A DNA stretch of 6,703 bases from Clostridium sp. (GCA_004554205.1 SFNH01000113.1:1-6703); one strand, 5' to 3'. Positions 1 through 6,345 are shown, numbered from the stretch's first letter. A program made the numbers and translations. The notes: a model not told the origin generated them from the letters alone.

Positions 1-495
1 CGGGTTGTTGAGCCGCGCCAGGATCAGATGGCGGTAATTGTAATAGCCGTGGAGAAGAAAGCTGTTGTTGCCGTACACCCAGATTTCCCGCGGCAAAAGG
101 CCGATATCCTGCGGTTTGATGGAGAGGATCTCGCAGCCGTTGTCATAGTCAAACGCCAGCACCTTGGTGTACTGCCGCTCCAGCCGGTTCCAGAGATTGC
201 TGCTGCGCGTATTCTCCTGCTCCAGACGGTCAAGCTCCTTTAGCTTTGCCATGTCCTCCGGCTCCGGCGCCTCCTGTCCCCTTGACGTTTCCTCCGCCTG
301 TGCTGTCGCCTCCTCCATCCGCACCGTCGCCTCCCCGGGCTCCACGCCGTCAGCCTGCACCGTCGGCTCCCCGGGCTCCTCGCCGTCAGCCCGCACCGTC
401 GGCTCCCCGGGCTCCTCACAGGCAGTCGGCTCCGCCGTTTCCTCCGCCTGCACTGTCACTTCCTCCGGCTCCTCCCAGGGCGGCGCGGCCTCCAT
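1..495 (-). CDS. C-terminal part of a frameshifted DUF6128-like protein, runs off the left edge
   Basis: This frame is open on the minus strand from about 558 down to position 1, with no stop inside the window. It begins with a Glu-rich, probably helical stretch, followed by an acidic Pro/Glu/Thr linker built from 12-residue repeats (VRADGEEPGEPT type). Next come a charged segment (KLKELDRLEQENTRSSN) and a well-ordered domain containing LAFDYDNGCEILSIKPQDIG, EIWVYGNNSFLLHGYYNY and RHLILARLNNP. The domain is what I remember of the C-terminal half of DUF6128 proteins; its function is unknown to me. The first ATG in frame is at 495-493, with AGGAGG five bases upstream. The neighbouring fragment (456-971) most likely carries the N-terminal half of the same gene in a different frame. 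The coding reading is well supported by protein-like composition; whether it is translated alone is uncertain. Confidence 0.6.
   Translation of the reverse strand, partial: MEAAPPWEEPEEVTVQAEETAEPTACEEPGEPTVRADGEEPGEPTVQADGVEPGEATVRMEEATAQAEETSRGQEAPEPEDMAKLKELDRLEQENTRSSNLWNRLERQYTKVLAFDYDNGCEILSIKPQDIGLLPREIWVYGNNSFLLHGYYNYRHLILARLNNP
325..417. repeat. 36-bp in-frame tandem repeat, about 2.6 copies
   Basis: Two full units (325-360 and 361-396) differ at 3 of 36 positions, and a partial third (397-417) matches the second. The period is a multiple of three, so copy-number change keeps the frame. On the minus strand each unit encodes twelve acidic residues of the type VRADGEEPGEPT. A further degraded unit (VRMEEAT) flanks it. 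It forms the linker of the DUF6128-like protein. Confidence 0.85.
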
Positions 496-971
496 GCGCT
501 CCTCCTCTCTCTCAAGCTCCCGCTCGATCTCATCCCCGCCTCCGCTTTCTCCGGCTCCTCACGCCTGCGCGCATTTTCTGCCGTCACATCTCCAAGCTCA
601 AGCTCTGCCGCCTGAGCCACGGCATCCTCCCAGATGGTCGTGTAGCAGCGCCATGCACTGTCCACGTCGTGGACGGTAAGGCCGTAGCAGCGCTCGATCC
701 CGCAGCCGCTCCCCTCAATATTGTCCGCCTTCACCTGAATGCGGAATTCTCCCGCACCGCCGCGCACAAAAATCCGCCCCAGGAAGATCTCCTCTCCCGG
801 AGCCAGCAGATAGACGCCGATTTCATTGCTTCCGACATAGACCTTTTTTACATTTACCTGTATCCTGCACTGGCCGTTCCTGACCTCGATTTTCGCATAG
901 CCAATGTTTTTTCCTTTCACACCGCCCTCATAGGCATATATGTATGAAATCAGTCTCCGATAATCAGACAT
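456..971 (-). CDS. N-terminal part of a frameshifted DUF6128-like protein
   Basis: The fragment starts MSDYRRLISYIYAYEGG and holds a compact beta-rich domain over residues 1 to about 115 (KGKNIGYAKIEVRNGQCRIQ, IGVYLLAPGEEIFLGRI, DSAWRCYTTIWED). This resembles the N-terminal half of Lachnospiraceae DUF6128 proteins; the role is unknown. The ATG is preceded by a G-rich ribosome binding site (AAGGGGTGG). Up to about residue 146 the composition is normal and acidic (EEPEKAEAG). It then turns abruptly into a basic, Arg/Ser-rich tail (RRPGRSRRK) and stops at 456-458. Reading the other frame from the GGGG run at 534-537 instead gives DEIERELEREEERMEAAP, which continues sensibly into the C-terminal fragment. 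I infer a one-base deletion, or an assembly error, at that run. The gene is divergent from nagB across a 114-bp spacer (972-1085). No signal peptide or membrane segment is visible. Confidence 0.75.
   Translation of the reverse strand: MSDYRRLISYIYAYEGGVKGKNIGYAKIEVRNGQCRIQVNVKKVYVGSNEIGVYLLAPGEEIFLGRIFVRGGAGEFRIQVKADNIEGSGCGIERCYGLTVHDVDSAWRCYTTIWEDAVAQAAELELGDVTAENARRREEPEKAEAGMRSSGSLRERRSAWRPRRPGRSRRK
493..506 (-). promoter_or_regulatory. Possible internal ribosome binding site and restart ATG
   Basis: On the minus strand AGGAGG (506-501) stands five bases before ATG (495-493), in the frame of the C-terminal fragment. The N-terminal fragment stops only at 456-458, so the two frames overlap by about 40 bases and coupled re-initiation is possible. 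The purine run also encodes consecutive Glu codons (GAG), so it may be coincidental. Confidence 0.35.
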
Positions 972-1009
972 ATCACCACCCCTTTATAAACATTTATATG
1001 AAATAACCA

Positions 1010-1038
1010 TTGAAACTATGACCGGAAAATGCTATCCT
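1010..1038 (+). promoter_or_regulatory. Likely sigma-A promoter of nagB (extended -10)
   Basis: The -35 is TTGAAA (1010-1015), followed by a 17-bp spacer and the -10 TATCCT (1033-1038). A TG at 1030-1031 gives an extended -10 (TGCTATCCT). Transcription would begin near 1045, leaving a leader of about 40 bases before the nagB start, too short for a riboswitch. I see no clear operator palindrome in the spacer. Confidence 0.6.
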
Positions 1039-1085
1039 TTAACTATCATAGAGACAAGAGTGCTCTAAATGGAGGGGGTATCGCA

Positions 1086-1817
1086 ATGAAGATTTTAAGA
1101 GCAAAGGATTACCATGACATGAGCAGAAAGGCGGCGAACATCATTTCCGCCCAGATTATCATGAAGCCGAACTGTGTGCTGGGACTTGCCACCGGTTCTT
1201 CACCGATCGGAACGTACAAACAGCTCATCGACTGGTACAACAAGGGCGATCTAGATTTCGCGAAGGTTTCCACCGTAAATCTGGATGAGTATAAGGGGCT
1301 CACCCGGGACAACGACCAAAGCTACTATTACTTTATGTACAACAACCTGTTCAAGTATGTGAATATCGATCTTTCGCGCACGAATATCCCGGACGGCACC
1401 GAGCCGGACAGTGAGAAGGAATGCGCCCGCTACAACAAGGTGATCGAGGATCTGGGCGGCGTTGACTTACAGCTTCTCGGGCTTGGGCACAACGGCCATA
1501 TCGGCTTCAACGAGCCGGACGAGGCGTTCGCGAAGATGACCCACTGCGTGGACTTACAGCCGAGCACCATCGAGGCGAACAAACGTTTCTTTGCAAGCGC
1601 GGATGACGTGCCGAAGCAGGCCTACACCATGGGTATCAAATCCATCATGCAGGCGAAAAAGGTGCTGATGGTTGTAAGCGGCGCGGACAAGGCCGACATC
1701 TTAAAGTCGGTCATAAGCGGGCCGGTCACTCCGCACATTCCGGCGTCCATCCTGCAGATGCACAATGACGTCACGATCGTCGCGGACGAGGCGGCGCTGT
1801 CAAAGATAGCCATTTAA
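1086..1817 (+). CDS. nagB: Glucosamine-6-phosphate deaminase
   Basis: NagB converts glucosamine 6-phosphate to fructose 6-phosphate and ammonia in the cytoplasm, linking amino-sugar breakdown with glycolysis. At 243 residues it has the short form typical of Gram-positive NagB. Visible motifs are the phosphate-binding LGLATGSSPIGTY (32-44), VNLDEY with the catalytic-type Asp67 (64-69), and LGLGHNGHIGFNEP (131-144) with His138 and Glu143. Asn136 stands where E. coli NagB has Asp141; as I recall this is common in Firmicute homologues. The start is ATG 1086, because GGAGGGGG (1071-1078) lies seven bases before it and MKILRAKDYHDMS is the normal NagB start. An upstream in-frame extension to 1029 would cross the ribosome binding site and lacks family character. 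It is a single-gene unit, divergent from the DUF6128-like gene and convergent with rsmA; no nagA is in view. Confidence 0.96.
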   Translation: MKILRAKDYHDMSRKAANIISAQIIMKPNCVLGLATGSSPIGTYKQLIDWYNKGDLDFAKVSTVNLDEYKGLTRDNDQSYYYFMYNNLFKYVNIDLSRTNIPDGTEPDSEKECARYNKVIEDLGGVDLQLLGLGHNGHIGFNEPDEAFAKMTHCVDLQPSTIEANKRFFASADDVPKQAYTMGIKSIMQAKKVLMVVSGADKADILKSVISGPVTPHIPASILQMHNDVTIVADEAALSKIAI

Positions 1818-1836
1818 ATAAAATAAAGCTATCAAA

Positions 1837-1865
1837 ACGGCGGAGCGCATGAAGCGCCCCGCCGT
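1837..1865. terminator. Bidirectional terminator between nagB and rsmA
   Basis: The arm ACGGCGG-A-GCGC pairs with GCGC-C-CCGCCGT around the short loop ATGAA, a 12-position stem with one A/C mismatch. On the plus strand it is followed by AAATTTTA. On the minus strand it is followed by TTTTGATAGCTTTATTTT, a better T-rich tail. It lies 19 bases past the nagB stop and 5 bases past the rsmA stop, so it probably ends both transcripts. Confidence 0.8.
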
Positions 1866-1870
1866 AAATT

Positions 1871-2740
1871 TTATCCGCAAAAGCTAAGATAATCCGCCAG
1901 CCGCGCAAACTGCTCAAGCGTCAGCGCCTCGCCGCGGATCGCCGCCGGGACGCCAAGGCTCCCGATCGCCGCCGCGATCTGCTCCTTTGAAAACGAGAGC
2001 TCAGGAGAATTATTAAGCCCGTTCTGCAGAGTCTTGCGCCTCTGGCCGAAGGACGCGCGGATCAGCTTAAACATAAGCGCCGGATCGGCCACCTTAACCG
2101 GCGGCTCCCGATGCCGTGTCAGGCGGATCACCGCCGAGCCCACATTCGGGCGCGGGATGAAGCAGTTTTGCGGGACATTCGCCACAAGATACGGCTCCGC
2201 ATAATACTGCACCGCCAGCGAGAGCGCCCCGTAATCCTTCGACCCGGGCCCCGCGCTCATCCGCTCCGCCACCTCCTTCTGCACCATGACCGTGATGTTG
2301 TCTATTTCCGCCCCGCTCTCAAACAGCCCCATGATGATCGGCGTGGTGATATAGTACGGCAGGTTCGCGACCACCTTGATCGGACGCCCGCCGCCCGCCT
2401 CATGCGCCAGTCTCCTGATATCGACTTTGAGGATATCCTCGTTGATGATCGTGATGTTGCTGTAATCCGCCAGCGTCTCCTTAAGGATCGGTATCAGGTT
2501 ATCGTCAATCTCAACCGCGATCACCTGCCCCGCCGCCTCCGCAAGACACTGGGTCATGGTACCGATACCGGGACCGATTTCAAGCACGGTATCGTCCCTC
2601 GTGACGCCCGCCGCCGCGATGATCTTATCGAGCACACGGGTATCGATCAGGAAATTCTGTCCGTATTTCTTCCGGAACGCAAACCCGTATCTCTGAATGA
2701 CCTCGATCGTGTTCTTCGGGTTTCCAAGTTTATTCTCCAT
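1871..2740 (-). CDS. rsmA: 16S rRNA (adenine1518-N6/adenine1519-N6)-dimethyltransferase
   Basis: RsmA (KsgA) uses S-adenosylmethionine to dimethylate the two adjacent adenines in the 3'-terminal helix of 16S rRNA, a late 30S assembly step; its loss usually gives kasugamycin resistance. Family marks are the N-terminal FRKKYGQNFLID (22-33), SAM motif I LEIGPGIGTMT (53-63), the acidic ribose-binding EIDD (77-80), the catalytic motif NLPYYIT (126-132), FIPRPNVGSAV and the C-terminal SFGQRRKTLQNGL. The length of 289 residues is normal. ATG 2740 follows AGGAG a few bases upstream. It is the last gene of the metG operon, 17 bases after tatD. In several Firmicutes rnmV (ribonuclease M5) lies between tatD and rsmA; there is no room for it here. 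Confidence 0.97.
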   Translation of the reverse strand: MENKLGNPKNTIEVIQRYGFAFRKKYGQNFLIDTRVLDKIIAAAGVTRDDTVLEIGPGIGTMTQCLAEAAGQVIAVEIDDNLIPILKETLADYSNITIINEDILKVDIRRLAHEAGGGRPIKVVANLPYYITTPIIMGLFESGAEIDNITVMVQKEVAERMSAGPGSKDYGALSLAVQYYAEPYLVANVPQNCFIPRPNVGSAVIRLTRHREPPVKVADPALMFKLIRASFGQRRKTLQNGLNNSPELSFSKEQIAAAIGSLGVPAAIRGEALTLEQFARLADYLSFCG

Positions 2741-2757
2741 AAGCTCCTCTCCGCGCT

Positions 2758-3528
2758 CTACGACGGTATCCGGTACATCGCCCTCGCGTTCTGCTCCGTC
2801 ACCTCGATCACCTTCTCTGCCGGGACGCCCTTAATCTCGCTGATCGCCCGCACCACATAGGGCAGGTTTAAGGAAGAATTGCGCTGCCCCCGGTTCGGCG
2901 CCGGGGAAAGGTACGGGCAGTCCGTCTCCAGCACGATGCGCTCAAGCGGCATGTATTCCACCACCTCTTTGAGTTTCTTCGCATTGGAGAATGTCAGCAC
3001 GCCGCCGATTCCCAGATAGAAGCCCAAGTCCAAATACTCCTTTGCCATCTCAAGGCTGTAGGAAAAGCAGTGGATGACGCCGCCAAGCTCCCCGGCGCGC
3101 TCTGCCTTGATAACATCCAGTGTGTCCTTCGCCGCGTCGCGGCTGTGGATCACCACCGGAAGCTTCACCTCCCTTGCAAGGTCAAGCTGGCGCACGAACC
3201 AATGCTTCTGCACCTCAGGCTCCGGCTCCTCGTAGTGGTAGTCAAGACCGATCTCGCCGATGGCGACCACCTTCTCCTCCTCCGCCGCGCTCCTAAGCCA
3301 CTCCATGAGCCCGTCATTTAACTCCGCCGTCTCGCTCGGGTGGACGCCCACCGCGCCGTAGACAAAGGGATATCGCCTCATCAGCTCAAGCGTGTTTTTC
3401 GTAGTCTGAATGCTCGCGCCGATATTCACCACGGCCCCGATTCCATTCTCCGCGAGGCTCAAAAGCAGCGCCTCGCGATCCTCGTCAAATGCCTCATCAT
3501 CATAATGGGCGTGCGTATCAAAAATCAT
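2758..3528 (-). CDS. tatD: TatD family metal-dependent hydrolase (DNase)
   Basis: TatD proteins are cytoplasmic metal-dependent TIM-barrel nucleases of the amidohydrolase superfamily, with 3'-5' exonuclease or DNA-repair activity shown for some members. The exact substrate here cannot be told from sequence. The metal ligands of the family are all visible in the 256-residue form: FDTHAH (His6, His8), GEIGLDY (Glu92), VIHSR (His128), VIHCFS (His153) and LETDCPYLSP (Asp203). The start is ATG 3528, because AAGGAG sits five bases upstream and MIFDTHAH is the classic TatD start. An in-frame extension to 3564 would overlap the preceding gene and adds only 12 atypical residues. It is third in the metG operon, 16 bases after the TraX gene, and its ribosome binding site lies directly after that gene's stop codon. 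Confidence 0.95.
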   Translation of the reverse strand: MIFDTHAHYDDEAFDEDREALLLSLAENGIGAVVNIGASIQTTKNTLELMRRYPFVYGAVGVHPSETAELNDGLMEWLRSAAEEEKVVAIGEIGLDYHYEEPEPEVQKHWFVRQLDLAREVKLPVVIHSRDAAKDTLDVIKAERAGELGGVIHCFSYSLEMAKEYLDLGFYLGIGGVLTFSNAKKLKEVVEYMPLERIVLETDCPYLSPAPNRGQRNSSLNLPYVVRAISEIKGVPAEKVIEVTEQNARAMYRIPS

Positions 3529-3544
3529 TTCGTCTCCTTTTTTG

Positions 3545-4294
3545 TCACCGGAACACCCAGGCAAGCGCCGCCATATGAAGCGGATAGAAGAGGTAAAAGA
3601 AATATTTGCCCTTCCATGCCCCGCGGGCGCCGTTATACAGGTGGATCACAAGAAAGCCCAGGATTATTCCGGGAAGATAGTAAAGCCTTGGCTCCATGAG
3701 CGCCAGCCACGCCGCTCCCGTAACGCACAACGCCGCCGGCGTCCACCTCAGCCAATAGCACATGGCGATCAGCAAGATCCCCGCATAGTCATAATCGCCG
3801 CGCGCAAGCCATGATACTCCGCCGATGAGGACGGCCACCGCCGCCTGCGCGAAAAACAGCGGGTTCCGATAATCGTTAAATGTATTCTGCCCCGGTATCC
3901 TCCGCTTAAGCCGCTCGAAAAGCTCCATCATCAGAAAACCGAGAAACAGTGTGACAAACACATTCTGTACGCCCCAGTTCGGAACCCGGCCGGATTCCAG
4001 CCAGTCAAAGGGCGCCTCGGAGAGCACGGCAAACGCGGCGAGCCGCAGTCCGTATTTTGCCCTGTCACGGGTATGGAAAAATCCTTCCACCAGCAGGAAC
4101 GCAAAAATCGGGAACGCCGCGCGCCCCACCATGCGAAGCGCGCGGGCAAAAAGCCGGAGCGCTTCACAGGACGCGCCTGTCCCGCTCATGATCGGGAGCA
4201 CGACGGCCTCGAGCAGATACCCGATATGGTCAAGCGTCATGCTGACAGCGGCAAAAAGCTTCATCTGATTGCCGCTTAGGCCCTTTCTTAACAA
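3545..4294 (-). CDS. TraX family integral membrane protein
   Basis: The protein has 249 residues and several hydrophobic, probably membrane-spanning segments (roughly 11-37, 57-72, 83-95, 110-123, 146-163, 169-199, 205-220, 232-247). It matches the TraX family pattern: SGNQMK (7-12), LDHIG (21-25), GRAAFPIFAFLLVEGF (57-72), SEAPFDW (92-98), QNVFVTL (110-116) and FFYLFYPLH (232-240). F-plasmid TraX acetylates the pilin subunit; chromosomal homologues in Firmicutes probably acylate something else, and the substrate is unknown. The start appears to be TTG at 4294: the conserved SGNQMK lies before the first ATG, and GGGAG (4306-4302) is seven bases upstream. It overlaps the metG end by seven bases, so translation is probably coupled. 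No conjugation genes are nearby, so a pilus role is not supported. Confidence 0.88.
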   Translation of the reverse strand: MLRKGLSGNQMKLFAAVSMTLDHIGYLLEAVVLPIMSGTGASCEALRLFARALRMVGRAAFPIFAFLLVEGFFHTRDRAKYGLRLAAFAVLSEAPFDWLESGRVPNWGVQNVFVTLFLGFLMMELFERLKRRIPGQNTFNDYRNPLFFAQAAVAVLIGGVSWLARGDYDYAGILLIAMCYWLRWTPAALCVTGAAWLALMEPRLYYLPGIILGFLVIHLYNGARGAWKGKYFFYLFYPLHMAALAWVFR

Positions 4295-5907
4295 TTCCCA
4301 TCTCCCGGCACAGCGTCCTCAGCCGCCTGCATTGCCGCGACCTTCTCAAGCACCTTCTCGATATCCATCCTCGCAAAGAGGATCTCCGGCTTGTCCGTCA
4401 CATGGTTCCCGGACGGGTACAGACCGAACCTGTCCATATCGGAAAGGCTCCGCTTCTCCGTCTTAAGCTGCGCCAGGATCTTCGCGGAGGTCTCCGGCAT
4501 AAAGGCGGTGAGCGCAGACGCGCCGATCGTGATCGCCTCCGTCAGGTTGTAGAGCACAGTGGCAAGGCGCTCCTTCTTTGTCTCGTCCTTCGCGAGCGTC
4601 CACGGCATCGTCTCGTCGATATATTTGTTGCAGCGGCGGAAGATATTGAAAATTTCCGTGATGGCGTCCGCCACCCTCAGCTCATCCATCTTCGCCTCCG
4701 CCTTCTTCACGGAAGATAACACGACCGCCTTAAGATCGTCGTCCGATACCTCGGACACGCCGCCGTCGCGCACCTCGCCGCCAAAGTACTTGTTCGACAT
4801 GGAGATCGTGCGGTTCACGAGGTTGCCGAGTATATTTGCCAGGTCGGAATTCATCCGCTCCACCATCAGCTCCCAGGAGATCACGCCGTCATTGTCAAAC
4901 GGCATCTCATGCAGCACAAAGTAGCGCACCGCATCCACGCCGAAGAAATCCACCAGCGTATCCGCGTAGAGCACATTCCCCTTTGATTTGCTCATCTTGC
5001 CGTCGCCCTGCAAAAGCCACGGGTGTCCGAACACCTGTTTGGGTAGCGGCAGGTCGAGCGCCATGAGGAAGATCGGCCAGTAAATGGTATGGAAGCGGAT
5101 AATGTCCTTTCCGATCAGGTGCAGGTCCGCCGGCCAGTATTTCTCAAACAACTCGCCGCTTCCCCCGTCGCAGTCATAGCCGAGCCCGGTAATGTAGTTA
5201 GTCAGCGCGTCGAGCCACACATACGTCACATGCTTCGGGTCGAAGCTCACCGGAATCCCCCATGTAAATGAGGTGCGGGACACGCAGAGATCCTGAAGCC
5301 CCGGAAGCAGAAAATTATTCATCATCTCATTTTTTCTTGAAACCGGCTGGATGAACTCCGGGTGCTCGTTGATATACGCGATAAGGCGGTCCGCGTATTT
5401 GCTCATCTTAAAGAAGTACGCCTCCTCCCTCGCGGGCTGCACCTCGCGCCCGCAGTCGGGGCACCTGCCGTCCACAAGCTGGGATTCGGTAAAGAAGGAC
5501 TCGCACGGAGTGCAGTAAAGCCCCTCATAGTAGCCCTTATAAATGTCGCCCTGGTCGTAGAGCTTCTTAAAGATCTTCTGTACCTGCGCCTCGTGCTCGG
5601 CGTCGGTGGTGCGGATGAACTTGTCGTAGGAGGTATTCATCAGATCCCAGATGGACTTGATCTCCCCCGCCACGCCGTCCACAAACTCCCTCGGCGTCAC
5701 GCCCGCGGCCTCCGCTTTTAACTCGATCTTCTGACCGTGCTCATCGGTCCCGGTCTGGAAGCGCACATCATACCCCTGCTCCCGCTTAAAGCGCGCAATG
5801 CTGTCCGCCAGCACGATCTCGTAAGTGTTGCCGATGTGCGGCTTACCCGACGTGTATGCGATCGCCGTGGTAATATAATAAGGTTTTTTGCTGCAATTCT
5901 GACACAT
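4288..5907 (-). CDS. metG: Methionyl-tRNA synthetase, short form without the C-terminal tRNA-binding domain
   Basis: MetRS charges tRNA-Met with methionine using ATP, for both initiation and elongation. Class I motifs are clear: PHIGN in the HIGH position (23-27), GTDEHGQKIE (53-62), a single zinc knuckle CTPC...CPDC (Cys132, 135, 149, 152), YVWLDALTNY (229-238), and KMSKS (304-308). The anticodon-binding helical domain follows to about residue 500. The protein ends at 539, shortly after the linker KPEILFARMDIEKVLEK. In many Firmicutes, for example B. subtilis at about 660 residues, this linker leads into a Trbp111/EMAP-type OB-fold, which is missing here. ATG 5907 is preceded by GGAGGG at nine bases spacing. 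It is the first gene of the operon, and its last codons overlap the TraX gene. There is no space for a T-box leader after the predicted promoter. Confidence 0.97.
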   Translation of the reverse strand: MCQNCSKKPYYITTAIAYTSGKPHIGNTYEIVLADSIARFKREQGYDVRFQTGTDEHGQKIELKAEAAGVTPREFVDGVAGEIKSIWDLMNTSYDKFIRTTDAEHEAQVQKIFKKLYDQGDIYKGYYEGLYCTPCESFFTESQLVDGRCPDCGREVQPAREEAYFFKMSKYADRLIAYINEHPEFIQPVSRKNEMMNNFLLPGLQDLCVSRTSFTWGIPVSFDPKHVTYVWLDALTNYITGLGYDCDGGSGELFEKYWPADLHLIGKDIIRFHTIYWPIFLMALDLPLPKQVFGHPWLLQGDGKMSKSKGNVLYADTLVDFFGVDAVRYFVLHEMPFDNDGVISWELMVERMNSDLANILGNLVNRTISMSNKYFGGEVRDGGVSEVSDDDLKAVVLSSVKKAEAKMDELRVADAITEIFNIFRRCNKYIDETMPWTLAKDETKKERLATVLYNLTEAITIGASALTAFMPETSAKILAQLKTEKRSLSDMDRFGLYPSGNHVTDKPEILFARMDIEKVLEKVAAMQAAEDAVPGDGNC

Positions 5908-5942
5908 GAGTCATTTCCCTCCAAATCACATATATTATCACA

Positions 5943-5971
5943 ACTATACCACACTCTTTTCAAAAACTCAA
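5943..5971 (-). promoter_or_regulatory. Likely sigma-A promoter of the metG operon (extended -10)
   Basis: On the minus strand TTGAGT (5971-5966) is followed by a 17-bp spacer and TATAGT (5948-5943), with TG at 5951-5950 forming an extended -10 (TGGTATAGT). Transcription would begin near 5936, giving a leader of about 29 bases that holds only the ribosome binding site. An overlapping alternative is TTGAAA (5963-5958) with GATAAT (5939-5934) at 18 bp. It should drive metG, the TraX gene, tatD and rsmA together. Confidence 0.65.
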
Positions 5972-6037
5972 GAAATCCCTGCCTCGGTCTCGATGTAACG
6001 CTTTCGCCCCGGTCGCTTGTCTCGGTCGCGGCTATAA

Positions 6038-6050
6038 CCTCACTGTGAGG
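6038..6050. repeat. 13-bp palindrome CCTCAC-T-GTGAGG
   Basis: Perfect six-base arms flank a single central T. It is about 70 bp upstream of the metG -35, so it could be an operator or part of a larger intergenic fold. It is nested between the 7-bp inverted pair at 5985-5991 and 6051-6057. No regulator is recognised for it. Confidence 0.4.
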
Positions 6051-6090
6051 GAGACCGGTGAACACTTTTGCGAGCTAATTGGGCAGGAGA

Positions 6091-6207
6091 TAACTGTTCA
6101 GTAGGTCTGCGCATTTACTGCGCTGACCGTAAGAAAACGTGGCGGTTGTAGGCAAAAATCCCATTGCCGAAGGCAATTTTCATGGCTGTGAAGGCACTGA
6201 ACAGTTA
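6091..6207. repeat. 117-bp MITE-like element with 12-bp inverted ends
   Basis: The ends are TAACTGTTCAGT (6091-6102) and its exact reverse complement ACTGAACAGTTA (6196-6207). Inside are two hairpins. The first, 6104-6128, has stems GGTC/GACC and GCGCA/TGCGC separated by a T-T mismatch, with loop TTTAC. The second, 6163-6177, is ATTGCC-GAA-GGCAAT, followed by TTTT. No target-site duplication is evident, and it encodes no transposase. It could be a small non-autonomous mobile element, a palindromic intergenic repeat, or a structured RNA. Confidence 0.6.
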
Positions 6208-6345
6208 CAGCAAAAGTTTTACATCCGGCGACCGAACAAAAGCGAAAACGCCGCCCAATGAGATTACTCTCGGGTACACCATCAATAAAAAAAGCATCAA
6301 TACCAGCGTCAGCCCAAAGATGCCCTACCTCTCATTCCTTGCCAT
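6205..6345 (-). pseudogene. Possible remnant of a small membrane protein, interrupted by TAG
   Basis: From ATG 6345 the minus strand reads MARNER, a TAG stop (6327-6325), then GIFGLTLVLMLFLLMVYPRV and a further 19 residues ending SPDVKLLL before TAA at 6207-6205. The hydrophobic part could span a membrane once. There is no good ribosome binding site, and the stop breaks the frame. The final TAA falls exactly in the TAACTGTTCAGT end of the neighbouring repeat. It may equally be a chance frame within a non-coding element. Confidence 0.2.

Noticed and set aside
525..545. Programmed -1 frameshift in the DUF6128-like gene
   Set aside because: There is no X-XXY-YYZ slippery heptamer in the required frame and no obvious stimulatory stem; a G deletion is simpler.
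246..947. Plus-strand proline-rich open frame of 233 codons
   Set aside because: It is the antisense of the DUF6128-like gene; its Pro/Ala richness comes from reading the Glu/Gly-rich repeat backwards.
1029..1085. N-terminal extension of NagB by 19 residues
   Set aside because: It would include the strong GGAGGGGG site in coding sequence and begin before the predicted -10; the family start is at 1086.
3529..3564. N-terminal extension of TatD by 12 residues
   Set aside because: It overlaps the end of the TraX gene and contains the AAGGAG site; MIFDTHAH is the normal family start.
3545..4294. TraX as evidence of an integrated conjugative element
   Set aside because: There is no relaxase, type IV secretion gene, integrase or attachment site, and the gene sits in a tight housekeeping operon with similar base composition.
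5820..5840. HIGN instead of HIGH in MetRS as a damaged active site
   Set aside because: As I recall, PHIGNTYE is the usual form in clostridial MetRS, and all other motifs, including KMSKS and the zinc cysteines, are intact.
5718..6065. Minus-strand open frame overlapping the metG start
   Set aside because: It crosses the metG promoter and ribosome binding site, shifts into the wrong frame of metG, and has no ribosome binding site of its own.
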